Source: Dryomyza anilis
Taxonomy: Eukaryota; Arthropoda; Insecta; Diptera; Dryomyzidae
Assembly: GCA_951804985.1 (NCBI GenBank)
Contig: OX638130.1
Coordinates: forward strand, 125,625,593 to 125,689,592
Direction of reading: 5' to 3'
DNA length: 64,000 bases
Shown: positions 49,471-61,255 of the stretch, one piece after another
Numbering within the stretch: the stretch's first letter is position 1
Layout: every line of letters begins with the position of its first letter
Position numbers and translations under genes: made by a program
Notes under the pieces: generated by a model
Told to the model about the DNA's origin: nothing
The model's input: the letters and a program-made list of their open reading frames with translations, nothing else
The model's database searches: none

Positions 49471-49734
49471 GAAATTGATTTGGATTTGGAAAATGAATTT
49501 TTGGAAATTCCGAAGAAATTCTGCTTTAGAAACAGTGGACTCAACTCTTTAGAAATAGAAATTTCTTTTCAGATATTAAAGACTCCAAATCCATCGTTAT
49601 TTCAAAGATTTGAGCATTTTGAATTTTTCAGTCGTGGTCGATGTTTTTCTAGAAATGCCTATATGTTCTTGTTTAGTAGTATCGCTCTATATTTTATAGT
49701 TTTACAACCATATTCAGCACACTGGGCACAACAA

Positions 49735-49925
49735 AATATCGTCGTTGTAGAACTAAAAGTCACCAAATACATTTTTATGAAAATCTTAAATTTCAACTTT
49801 GTTCGTAATTATTACAAAAAGTAATTGAGACATTTCAAAAGCTGAAATACCAATTGATAGATTCACATTTTCTTATCATTTGGTACAAATATTGAGCTCA
49901 ACGATAAAAAATTGAAAAAAAAATG
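49735..49925 (+). mobile_element. Family E element, left part only, beside a family C MITE
   Basis: AATATCGTCGTTGTAGAACT then AAAAGTCACCAAATAC matches the 16.25 kb element through about 170 bp. The expected right end is missing. The sequence gives way at 49931 to a family C MITE, which may have inserted into and helped disrupt it. Confidence 0.6.
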
Positions 49926-49930
49926 TCTAT

Positions 49931-50094
49931 GCACAGAAAACAAATAATCGACCTAAATTAGCAAACGGAATTGCTGAATTAACGAAGAATAGCCAATGTT
50001 TTCATTAAATTAGTGAATTTTATTGCTGTATAGATTAATGATTGCAATTAATGTCGATTGCTATATTTACGTCGATTATTTTTTTTTTGTGTGT
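49931..50094. mobile_element. MITE, family C, copy 3 (~164 bp)
   Basis: Left end GCACAGAAAACAAATAATCG and right end CGTCGATTATTTTTTTTTTG then TGTG are inverted. Interior GTTTTCATTAAATTAGTGAA and TGCAATTAATGTCGATTGC are as in copies 1 and 2. Confidence 0.65.
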
Positions 50095-50261
50095 ACTGCA
50101 AAATCAAAATGTCTGCTTTCAGCAACTTTATATCTGGCAAGTAGAAAGGAAAATTATAAAGAATTTAGTGTTTGAAAGTATTTAGAAGTAGCATTAAAGC
50201 CTTTCTGTCTGTCACCTTCCATTTTGCTGCATACAATTTTGTCTGGGACAGTAATTAATCC

Positions 50262-50375
50262 CAGACAGTCATTCGTATCGATATCGTAAAGAGATCCATG
50301 CGAAATGCAGATGAATTTACATGATATCGGACACTTTTTCGAATCGAAATCGAGCCTCAAATTGGAAATATATAA
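50262..50375 (-). mobile_element. MITE, family A, partial copy, minus orientation
   Basis: CCCAGACAGTCATTCGTATC then GATATCGTAAAGAGATC and GATATCGGACAC match the reversed right end of family A (compare 51795-51690) up to CAAATTGG. The rest of the element is absent or too diverged. A further CCCAGTCTGTCATTCGG at 50557 may be another remnant. Confidence 0.6.
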
Positions 50376-51223
50376 AAGGTATATTGTTTGAAAAAAAAAT
50401 AGAGGCAGTAACGCTACGAGAGCCTATTTTTTGTATCGCAGTTAGTTATAGAAAGCTTTGAGGCATTGCAAAACTATTAGGCTAAGTAATATTTTAATAA
50501 ATATTACAAATTTATTAAGTATTCATTATACAGATCTCGGGATAATAATGAGCTAACCCAGTCTGTCATTCGGTTCGACATAGATGTTAGAACGATACGA
50601 AATGTAGGAAGATTTCTACGATTTTGAATCAGATCGACATGATCATGACCAGATCCTGATGTTTATGTAACTAATCGGCTCATGACAAAGACAAAATTTA
50701 GTAATCAGTTGCCGATTATGGCCATACAATAATTTTTACTAGGTTGATGGAATTTCCATTATGGTTACTCTGAATGAAAGATTTAAAGACTTCTGACTAT
50801 TTTTATTTTAAAATCAAAAAACTGCTATATAAACTGAAATTAGATAACACTTGGCGTACGCGAATATTATACAGTTTTGAGAATATCAAAAAATTAGAAT
50901 TTCTTTTAATTTTTTGAATGTAATTATTTTTAATTTTTCGTATATCACATATTTTCCGTATTGCTAAAAGAAAGGAAAATTTCGGTTCGATTGATGCAAG
51001 AATGATACAATATGTTGGGGAATTTATACGATATCGAATCAGATCTTTTACCAATATTGAACGCTAGTTTTTTTCAAAACGAGATTTAAAAATATTATGG
51101 ATTTATATTACATCCAAAAAGTACAAATATATCGAGGTTCATACGAAAAACATGGTAATATCGATGTGATAAATGTTTAAACATCGTACATGTTTATTAT
51201 AAAATGGGAATATATATAACAGT
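50376..51223. other. AT-rich repeat debris
   Basis: ACGATACGAAATGTAGG...TTGAATCAGATC at about 50590-50640 has a weaker second copy near 51002-51045. No gene is seen. Confidence 0.3.
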
Positions 51224-51352
51224 TGTCTGGGAAAAAATTGTCTTGGGGAAGAATTGTCCTGGGAAAAATTCCGGAACAGAATATTCACGGATAACACTTG
51301 TCTTGGAGAGGAATTCTCGGGGAAGAATTGTCCCGGAAAGTATTGTCTGGCT
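51224..51352. repeat. Short degenerate minisatellite (GTCYTGGGRAAAAATT)
   Basis: Five to seven irregular units such as GTCTGGGAAAAAATT, GTCTTGGGGAAGAATT and GTCCTGGGAAAAATT. Too degenerate for a precise copy number. Confidence 0.5.
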
Positions 51353-51397
51353 TCTATAGGAAATAAATGAAATTGCAAATATTTTTAATGAATTGTA

Positions 51398-51795
51398 CCC
51401 AGTCTGCCATGTCTCGGAGACCTTCGATATCTCGAAGCTTTCTCGAATAACTTCGATAAAAAAGTTCGATCTCGTTGCTTTCTCGATTCTAACTTTTAAA
51501 ATTTTTCGAACATTCAAATTCATTGACAAGACCCGATATTTAAACATTTATCAAATCGATATTGCAATATTTTACGCAGCATTCTCGAACTTTGATCATT
51601 TTTTTCTTCGATATCGTACCGATTTCGTAAAATTTCTCGAATCGAGAAAACTCCGACAGAACATTTCGATATCTACCTACCATCTAGGTCCAATTTGACG
51701 CTCGATATCGTTACGAGAACGGGTCCGATAACGTGTGATTTCTCCATGTACTCGCAATGATCTCGTAACGATATCGATACGAATGGCATAGTGGA
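51398..51795 (+). mobile_element. MITE, family A, copy 4 (398 bp, TSD TA)
   Basis: Begins CCCAGTCTGCCATGTCTCGG and ends CGAATGGCATAGTGGA, flanked by TA at 51396-51397 and 51796-51797. Complete and collinear with copies 1-3. Confidence 0.87.
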
Positions 51796-53510
51796 TACTG
51801 ATTGTTTTGGCCATTTCAGACTTTTAAATGACTGTTTTCAGAATAAGCTTTGGTAGAATAGCAGTTTGGAGCTTAGTATTGCAAAAATTAGCTCAAGATT
51901 TATATACTCTATAAATCGTTATACGTAAGGATTATGCACAAGTATTTTTTTCGATCGTTTATTAAACATTTTATTTAATATTTAATTAATACATTTTTAT
52001 TTATTTAAGTTTATTTTAGACAATTTGTAATTTTACAAAAATTCTTAAAAAAAAAACCAAAACGGAGTCTGCAACTTCTGCAGAATCGATAGTAATACTA
52101 TTATTTAGATTTCCAATGCTCTTTTTCAATTCTTCAGACAATAGCAGCGGACAAATTTAAAAGTACGCACTACACACTTTTCTACAATTCTTCGAAAACT
52201 ACTTTATGCGAGTAATACAAAAAATGAAACTAAAAAAATGATATACAATACAAAAAAAATAAAAAAAACTACTCCGCAATTGCATAAGAAATCGAATCAT
52301 AAACCATATGTCATAAACTTTGAACAGCGGTAAGCAAAACCATATTTGTCAAAACCTGTACCAAAACTAAAAAAAATGCACTAACGAAAATCATAAAAAT
52401 TTCGACGAATTACGCAAAATTGCATAAAAAAGATGACGCAAAAGCAAGTCACCTAAAAAACTAAAAACCTAAAAAAGTTCATAAAAAAATAAAATCTTCC
52501 GGGAAAGTCGGACGGATGCGACGGTCCGAAGTGACGCAAAACAAAGTCACCTAAAAAACACACGCAACTAGAAGATCCAGAAGAGCCACATCACACCACA
52601 AAAGATGCAGAACAGGCAGCGGCGCATGAAACACTCGCTCGCGTATTGCGTAAAAAATCGTAATAAAGATCGTAAAAAAAGAGCGCTCGCCAAAAAGGAC
52701 ATTTTTATTTTATACACCATGGTGACCTTAAAAAACGCAATGGCATTCGCATTCGCGCGAAGGACGCAATGTTTAACCGCACCGAGCGAACGTGTAAAAA
52801 CCTCAAAGGGCACAGGCAGCAACAACAACACAAAGCAAAGGATAACAAAAGGATGCGTTGCGTCAAATTGAGAGAAGACAAAACGAAGAAAAAACGATTG
52901 CGTAAAAATCGCTTTAAAAACATTTCTTGGTATTGCACGCGAATTGCGTGAATTTTCGGACACACTAGGTATGCGATTGACGATTGACGTGCGTTTGATC
53001 GTAAATCACGTAACTCTGGTCAAGGTTTGTGTCGGGGAATCGTGCGAATTTTTTATGCGTTTACAACATGCGCGGCGGGTTAATTACGTAACCAATCTAG
53101 TATTGCATAGGGTTTGTCGTAGGGTTCTTTTGTAAAAAACAACGTCTTCTTTTTTTTTGAGCAATAAATGGCCTTCGCAAAAAAATTCGGGAAAATATTA
53201 AAAATTCTGTTTTACAACTTTGTACTGAATTTGTTGTTTTAGATTTTTTATTTTAAAATATTTCACGAAATTTTTTGCGTGCATTGTTGGGATTCCGCAT
53301 AATTTTTACTTTATTTTAGCGATACTGGGAATATCAGAAAAATTAAAAAAAAATATCTATGTACAAAAAATGAAAAGATATACTCATTTTTTAATTTTTG
53401 AGATTTCAAGAAACAAATAGTAAGAAGTCTTTAAATCATTTAATCAGAGTAACCTGAATGGAAATTCCATCACCGTAGAAGAGATTATTTTATGGTCAAA
53501 TTGATTTATT
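51796..53510. promoter_or_regulatory. Intergenic with candidate regulatory block at 52.28-53.13 kb
   Basis: About five CATAAA words lie between 52298 and 52486. A 27-bp phrase, GACGCAAAA..GTCACCTAAAAAAC, occurs at 52435-52461 and again at 52533-52559. TTGCGTAAAAA occurs at 52646 and 52898 and also at 37195. The block is GC-richer and looks single-copy. Frames of 60-131 codons on both strands overlap and lack motifs. Regulatory role inferred. Confidence 0.38.
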
Positions 53511-54345
53511 AATGAAAAATTTAATTTCGGTGAAAAATTGAATATTTAGTAAAAAATTAATATCTTTTAGTGAACAATTGAATTTTTAGTGAAAAATTGA
53601 ATTTTTAGTGAAAAATTGAATTTTTAGTGAAAAATTGAATTTTTAGTGAAAAATTGAATTTTTAGTGAAAAATTGAATTTTTAGTGAAAAATTGAATTTT
53701 TAGTGAAAAATTGAATTTTTAGTGAAAAATTGAATTTTTAGTGAAAAATTGAATTTTTAGTGAAAAATTGAATTTTTAGTGAAAAATTGAATTTTTAGTG
53801 AAAAATTGAATTTTTAGTGAAAAATTGAATTTTTAGTGAAAAATTGAATTTTTAGTGAAAAAATGAATTTTTAGTGAAAAATTGAATTTGTAGTGAAAAA
53901 TTGAATTTTTAGTGAAAAATTGAATTTTTAGTGAAAAATTGAATTTTTAGTGAAAATTTGAATTTTTAGTGAAAAATTGAATTTTTCGTGAATATTGAAT
54001 TTTTAGTGAAAAATTAAATTTTTAGTGAAAAATTGAATTTTTAGTGAAAAATTGAATTTTTAGTGAAAAATCGAATTTTTAGTGAAAAATTTAGTTTTAA
54101 ATAAAAGTTTGAATTTCTGTGAAAATTTGAATTTTTAGTGAAAATTTGATTTTGAAATGAAAAATTTAATTTTTAGTAGTTTTTTATTTTTAATGAAAAA
54201 AAAATTGTTTTCAATAAAAATTTGCTTTTTTTATTGAAAAATTTAATTTTCAGTGAAAAATGTAATTTTTATTGAAAATTTGAATTATAATGAAAATTTT
54301 AGTTTTTAGTGGAAATTGAATTTTTAATGAAAAATTAAATTTCCC
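53511..54345. repeat. 19-bp satellite array 3, unit GAATTTTTAGTGAAAAATT
   Basis: About 43 copies, near-identical from about 53570 to 53960 and diverging at the edges. The unit is the exact reverse complement of array 1. AATTTTT/AAAAATT arms around AGTG give each monomer a 7-bp potential stem. Confidence 0.95.
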
Positions 54346-57300
54346 TTATCAAAAAATGTTTAACGATTTATGAATGATTCATATGCCAATTAAATGCGGC
54401 CCCATAGAATATACAGCATGAATGGCATAAATCTGCGATTTCTTGAATGACTCAAATCCCTCGCACCACATATGCCACGGCATTACGTGGCTCAATGTCA
54501 GCTTAAAATGTCAAACGCATATTTTGCAAAAACAGTAGGAAAAATATATAAAAACTTGCCAAATGACCCACACGGGTCATCACTCGATAACGCGTTACCC
54601 TCAGCAACGAACGAACGACAGCAGCAGCTGAACGAACGGAACCTTCGTAGTTTTTCGCAAATTGACACTCGAGAAATGGTCAAAGAGTCATCAATGATTT
54701 CGGTTCCCCGAAACATATCAAAATCTACTGTTCGACGCACAATTAGGCAGTCGAGTCGAGTCGTCAACATGCATCACTCGAGAATTTTTCAATACGAGAG
54801 GCTTTTGTGAGCGCATCTGTTGATAGCGCGCACTTCAGGGCTGCCAAAGATAGCCCCGGGCCATGGGCATGGGGTGTGCACGTGAACATGGGCATGAGTG
54901 AGAGCTAGAGCAAGATGCATGCTGTTGCATTCGCGTGTAATCATTCTCATCATAATTCCCAATTGATATCCTGCAGGGATGTTTTCATTCAATATTTACC
55001 TTTGCCATAATTGAAATGTGAGGAAGTGGCGGCAAATGCTGTTTTCGAATTGTCAAATTTCTGTAAATAACAAAAAATTCTGCAATTTTGTGACTTAATA
55101 AATTTTTGCGCCATTTGGGCCGTCACACGCTGTGACTTTGTTTTGTATTCTCCAAGTCGTCTGCTCAAAGTTGACTTTATTTAACACTGACTTCATCTGA
55201 AGTCTGAAGTCAGAGTCCGTCCCGCGTCCCGTTTGGCCAATGCACACAGCAGCCGTTCGCACTCATGTTTATACAAATTCACAGCAAGGATTCCGCACTT
55301 CGTTGCGTTCCGTTTAGTTTCTGGTGTGGATTCTGTGGATGGCCTCTATCCACCTCAATGGGTTGTCGTCGTGCCCTCGTGCTGTTTATTTGTTTTCACT
55401 GCAAATTCTTCAAATTTTTTTAACATATCTGTTTTAGTCGAGTACTTTTACAAGGACTCTTTTGCTTTAAGCAGCCATTAGAGCCAATAAGTATAATGCG
55501 TTTTTTTTTTCTATGATTATTGCTGAGTGTTGCTCGTTAAACTCACTCTTGAGTACTCAATTATGCTTTGTTTTGGGTCAATTTGTTGCAATTTTCTTTG
55601 TTTCGAAAAACACGAATGATTGTCAATCCAGAGACCACCTTTAAGTTTGTGGAAAACTGCTGTGGCACATTCTAAAAAATGCGCCATTGATTGAGACCTC
55701 AATGTGGCACATGACCTGGAGTGTTTCATTTAGAACAAAAGTTACTTTCAAGATCTTTGCTAAATTCATTCATAAAAAGAAAACCTATTTCTAAAGGATA
55801 TCATTATTTTGAATTTGCAGCATCACCTGCTTTGAATTCTGTGAATCAAAAATGACATTATATGTCAAATGTAATAATGACGTCTGTCATTTTCTGAAAA
55901 TTCCTAAAGTCTTTTTTGTCAAGCAGCATTTTTGGTTAAACATTTTTCTTTGTTTTAAACAAATTTTAGTAAATCATTTCTGTACATTAATATTAAATCA
56001 ATATTACTTATTTAAAATTTCACATTAAGTCTACCTCATCATATAATTTCTCATTAAAATTGCAAAATTTGAAGTTAAATCATAAAAAATCTCTATAACG
56101 AAAGTGTGCGACCTCCATGACCTGAACCCAATTCCGTCTTTCAGTGTCCTGATACAAATTAAAACAATTAGTAATAAAAATCATTAGATAATTGAGCAAT
56201 GATTCGTTTCTATTTGACAAAAATAATTATGCAATTTTATTTTTCTTTTTTTTTAAGTTCAAAGTAGAACTTTCTTTATGGTGACGGAATTAGGTATATT
56301 TACGTTAATTCGATACAAAACTTGAATGCCATTGGATAGGTTTAACTGCACATATTTGATAAAAATATTTACCTGCAAATGGATACAAAACTAAGTATAA
56401 CCACATCCGTCAAAATCGGATAACTTTTGGTTTTTTTACAATTTTCGAAAGATGAAAAAATCTCAATTTTACTAATTTTTATATCCATAACCATTAACGA
56501 TACAATCTCCAAATTCAAAACATAAGATCTCTCAAGATTTTTCTATACAATACCTTTTAAAATTTTAAAACCGGTTTGTTTCGGAATGCAATTAATGTTG
56601 GTTGCTATATTTACGTCAATTATTTTTTTCTGTGTAATGTTGACATATTTTAACTATATTTGAAAAAACCTGTTCAGTTTCCAAAATATATTATTTTTCA
56701 ATTATTTATTTAAAGGTAATAATCACCCAACATAAGCATCCACCAAGCTATAAATAAACTATAAATAGTGTTGTCCCTAATTAACATCATATATTTCCTA
56801 AATAAATAAATGAAATTTTTCAAAATTTTCAAAATTTTATACTATGCCAAACATTAAATTAAGAAATCACAACAACGTTTATCCTCATGTCAAGGCGTTG
56901 CCAGAACGGAAGGTAGTAGCAGAGGCAGAACTTTAGCATGGGACGCCTCAGTTTAGGCATTGTTTGGTCTAATAACAGGGTGGCAGTGCCTGCAATGCAT
57001 TCATTAAATGCAATGCGAACTGCTAACTGAAATCAAGAAAGGAGCGCATATAACTTAATTGAATTGTAGACACATAGACAGGACGGACGCACAGAACATA
57101 GTGCGAGAGTTATAATAAATTATAAAATTGCCAACAAAAGTGCAAATAGCTACTGCAAGGATAACAATAGTCGATTTTTTTTTGTTTTGTTTGGTACCAT
57201 AAATATTAAACCTTGTAAAAGGGCACTTGGAGGTCCTTTTTGATATCATTTCGCATATACATTGCAGTTTTACCCGGTATTTTGTTTAGTAAACACCCTA

Positions 57301-57920
57301 AATGACGACGATGACACACAGATCCTTGCACAAAGGACCGCACAGGATCGCCTTACGTTACGACGTATGTTTGCCAATTTTTCGCTGATCATGCAAACAG
57401 TTAAAACAGGGTGAAAATGCAACCGTTTTGTACAACGGTTTGACAACTCATTTTGTCAAATTCCGCTGCTAATGGGCATCATTAACATTTTCACTTTTTT
57501 CAGTTTTTCTTTTAATTTTCACTTAGTGTTAAACATGAGGCAATTATACTCTGAGACCTTTGCGAAAAAATGCAAATCATTGCAGACATCATTAGCAACT
57601 ATTTGAAAATTTTAAACTTTGCTATTCGTAGAAACTCTGGTTTTTTAGCAAAGAATTCTTTATTGTTGTCGCCGCCAAATGCGGTGGGGTGTTTGTGAAA
57701 ATATTTTTATAATGTTTGGTCGAAAAGACTAACGGCATAATTAGCAATTGATGCAAATATTTAGGCAGTATTTTGAGTGGCGGTCTTTTTGACAATGTCA
57801 AAAGGCGCAACTCTGATGTACCGCTTTGATGTACCGACCGGAACAAAAAAAAAAAATGTCTAGGAATTTAAAATTTGTATGTATAATATAAATAAATTGT
57901 ATATATAATTTTTTAAAATT
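54346..57920. other. Intergenic, several GC-richer islands, no gene
   Basis: 54400-55740 and 56880-57600 are single-copy-looking islands. 54855-54896 has repeated GGGCATG/CATGGGC words around a GTGCACGTG. A 112-codon plus frame at 54472-54810 has no recognised family. A family C end fragment (GGTTGCTATATTTACGTC) lies at 56580-56637. 55740-56560 is AT-rich. Confidence 0.35.
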
Positions 57921-57923
57921 GCA

Positions 57924-59420
57924 AATGGTAAGAAAATGGTTTAAAAATGGTACAAAAAACAAAACGGTAAGAAAGTTTTATAAAAATGGTGGGAAAATGA
58001 TATGCAAAATAGTATAAAAGTGGCATAAAGAGTGGTATGAAAAATCGTATGAAATGTGGTTGGAAAATCGAATGAAAAATAGTATGTAAATGGTATGAAA
58101 AACGATATGAAAAATGTTATATAAAACGGTATGAAAATGATATAAAAACGGTATGAAAAATGGTGAATAAATGGTATACAAAATGTAGCTTTTGAAATAA
58201 GTCTTGAGAAATGGTAGGACATTTTTTTATTAAAAATGGTAGGACATTTTTTGTTTTGACAAATTGTATGAAAAATGGTAAGAAAAATGGTGTAAAAAAT
58301 GGTATAAAAAATTGTGTAAAAAATGGTATAAAAAATTGTTTGAAAAATGGTAGAACAAATTTTATGAAAAAATAGGACATTTTTTGTATTGAGAAATTGT
58401 ATGAAAAATGGTAAGAAAAATGGTTTCTTAAAGGTAAAAATGGTATGAAAAATGTTATGATAAATGGTAAAAAAAATGTTATGAAAACCTGTTATGAAAA
58501 ATGATATGAAAGATGGTAGGAAAATGTAAGAGAAATGGTTTGAAAAATCTATGAAATATGTATGAAAAATGTTATGAAAAATGGTATGGAAAATGATTTA
58601 AAAATGGCATGAAAAATGTTGTGGCAACTGTTATAAAAATGTGGTATGAAAAATGGAATTAAAATGGAATGAAAAATTGTATGAAAAAATCGTATGAAAT
58701 GTGGTTGGAAAAATGGTATGGAAAATAGTATGATAAGTGGTATGAAAAATGGTATGAAAAACAATTTGAAAAATGGAATGAAAAATGGTATATAAAACGG
58801 TACAAGAAATGATAGATAAAATATTAGGCCAAATTTTATGAAAAATGGTAGGACATTTTTTATTAAAAATGGTGGGATATTTTTTGTTTTGAATGGTATG
58901 AAAAAAGGTACGAAAAATGTTATGATAAATAGTATTAAAAATGGTATAAAAAATGGTATAAAAAATGGTATAAAAATGGTATAAAAATAGTATTAAAAAT
59001 GGTATAAAAAATGGTATAAAAAATGGTATGATAAATGGTATGATTTTATCAATAATTGTATGTAAATGGTATAAAAACTGTTATGAAAAATGGGTTAAAA
59101 AATGGTATAAAAAATGGTATGATAAATGGTATCAAAAAGGTAAAAATGTTGCAAAAATGGTATAATAAATTATTTTTGTTTTGAGAAATTGTATGAAAAA
59201 TGGAATAGAAAATGGTAAGATTAATGGTTTGCAAAAGGTAAAATGGTATGAAAAATTATGTGATAGGTATGAAAAATGGCATGAGAAATGGTTTGAAAAT
59301 GGATGAAAAATCGTATGGAAATGATTTAAAAATGTTAAGGTAAACGAGAATTAATTTATCATATTATAATTGATATGAAAAAGAGTATAACAAATCTTAT
59401 GATAAATAATATGAAAAAAT
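57924..59420. repeat. 12-bp degenerate satellite, unit ATGGTATGAAAA
   Basis: About 1.5 kb of irregular ATGGTATGAAAA units. An AGGACATTTTTT...TTTTGA phrase recurs near 58217, 58239, 58376, 58851 and (partly) 59168, so there is a loose higher-order structure. Minus-strand frames of Phe/Ile/Pro repeats are by-products, not proteins. Confidence 0.93.
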
Positions 59421-60287
59421 AATATTTTTTTTTGTCTTTTTTTGACCTCTTTGTAAAAGACACAACAAAGCACCGCACTGTTTTGTGGCACCCACAACAC
59501 ATATATTTTGCATTTTTCATACAACATTTCTGTAGTACATTCGAATTGTTTACATTATAGCCAAGTTTTTGTTTTATTTGGAAATATTTTTATAACAAAT
59601 TTGCAGCACAATCTCACGCTTTGATCTCTGAGTGAAAAACCAGACCAAACAACGCCGCCGCCGCCGCCATCGCCAATATGACTTGGAAACTTTTTGCAAA
59701 CATCGTTAAATTTATTTAATGAGTGTCATAAATAATTTTTAGTCAGTTGGGGAAATTTACGTATTCCTGCAGATGAAAAGACGTTTTTGTGCATAGCTGT
59801 CATATGTGAATAGATTTCGAATTAATCAAGTAGATCAGAAATAGAGAATATGTTTTATAAGAAACATCCGAAATGGTATGACATATATTTCAAAATAGAA
59901 AAATATGTTCTGCAGCAAGTTGCAGTAAATCAAACGATAAAATTGTCGATTTTTGTGACGTCATAATTGTTCATATCTGAACAATTATTCAATTGCGTTA
60001 CTTTGTCGTCAAATCGACAAAATGAGTCGACAACTTTGATCGCCAACATTACGGAAACCACATACTTATATTAAACGTATAAAATATTGATGTAGATTCC
60101 AAAATATAGCAAACTTTTTTTCATATATGTTTTTGTGTAGTCGTTATGGTAATCTAAATACGCAATACAAAAACTAAGTTAGAAACGGAAACTTCTGTCG
60201 AAATTTTAATATATTTCAATCATATCGTCAAGAATTCTGATGACGCTACTCAACATGATTTTTTTCAATGGACCATATATTATTTAC
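59421..60287. other. Intergenic, no gene
   Basis: A small GCC-repeat stretch (CGCCGCCGCCGCCATCGCC at 59653) sits in a GC-richer patch at 59480-59800. Also TTGTCGATTTTTGTGACGTC near 59942, with the palindrome TGACGTCA at 59956. Otherwise AT-rich. Confidence 0.35.
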
Positions 60288-61255
60288 ATATCGTCACTGT
60301 CATGCCAAAGGGGCGAATGTGCATTTTTAAAAATGTTGGCAAATCAAATTTTAAAGTTTGAAATGCTTCAAAAATTAGCAAAATTTAGATTTTGTTCAAT
60401 TTTTTCTATTATTTTTGTTTATTCATCAATTATTATAACGTCTATAAAATATTTATGGAATTGGACAACTTACTGAGTTATAAATACAGATTTTGTGAGG
60501 CTACTTCCTGACCAAAACACAAATATGTCTGTTTTCTATGCTATAACTTTTTATTAGCGCAAGATAAAATAGTAATGTGAAGGCATTAATTGCTTGTTTT
60601 TAAATAACCTATCTATTGAAATCATTATTTAAAAATATTTTGCCAAACATTAATTCGCCATTTGTTTTTTGCAGGAAAAATGTTTGGCAAAATATTTTTA
60701 AATAAAGATGCCAATCGAAAGGTGCTTTAAAAACAAACAAGTAATAACTGCACACTACTATTTTATCTTGCACCAATAAAAAGTTATATAAAAAAAAAAC
60801 GAAGAAATTGGAAAAATTGAAAAATTGAAATGATGCAATGAAACATGCCAAAAGGGCGAATCTTTTCGTTTTTCCGCCATAACTTATTTATGCTACAAGA
60901 TAAATTAGTAGTGTAAAGGCATTTATTGATTGTTTTCAAAAAATTAATTCAAAATATTTCATTACAAACAACAAAAATTCGAAAGTTTGAAAATCTTGTC
61001 ATGCCAAATGGGCGAATCTTTTAATTTTTTCGCTATAACTTTTTATTGGTACAAGATAATATAGTGGTATAGAGGCATTTATTATTTGTTTTTAAATCAC
61101 CTATCGATCTGCATCATTATTTAAAAATAATTTGCTTAATGTTTTTTCCTGCAAATAACAAATGGCAATTTAATGTTTGGCAAAATATTTTTAAACAATG
61201 ATGCAGATCGATAGGTGTTTTAAAAACGAAAAATAAATGCCTTTACACCGCTATT
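60288..61255. mobile_element. Foldback-like TIR element, family B, copy 3 (right end lost)
   Basis: Left end ATATCGTCACTGTCATGCCA at 60288. Two internal hairpins follow: about 60535-60800, with AAATATTTTGCCAAACATTA facing GTTTGGCAAAATATTTTTAA, and about 61025-61255, with CACCTATCGATCTGCATC facing GATGCAGATCGATAGGTG. The expected right terminal repeat is not found before unrelated DNA begins near 61256. Confidence 0.68.

Noticed and set aside
54472..54810. 112-codon plus-strand frame, fairly balanced composition
   Set aside because: No family match recognised, an overlapping 90-codon frame on the other strand, and isolated in non-coding DNA. A transcript would be needed to revive it.
57941..58764. 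Minus-strand frames rich in Phe-Ile-Pro repeats as membrane proteins
   Set aside because: They are direct translations of the 12-bp satellite and open in more than one frame.
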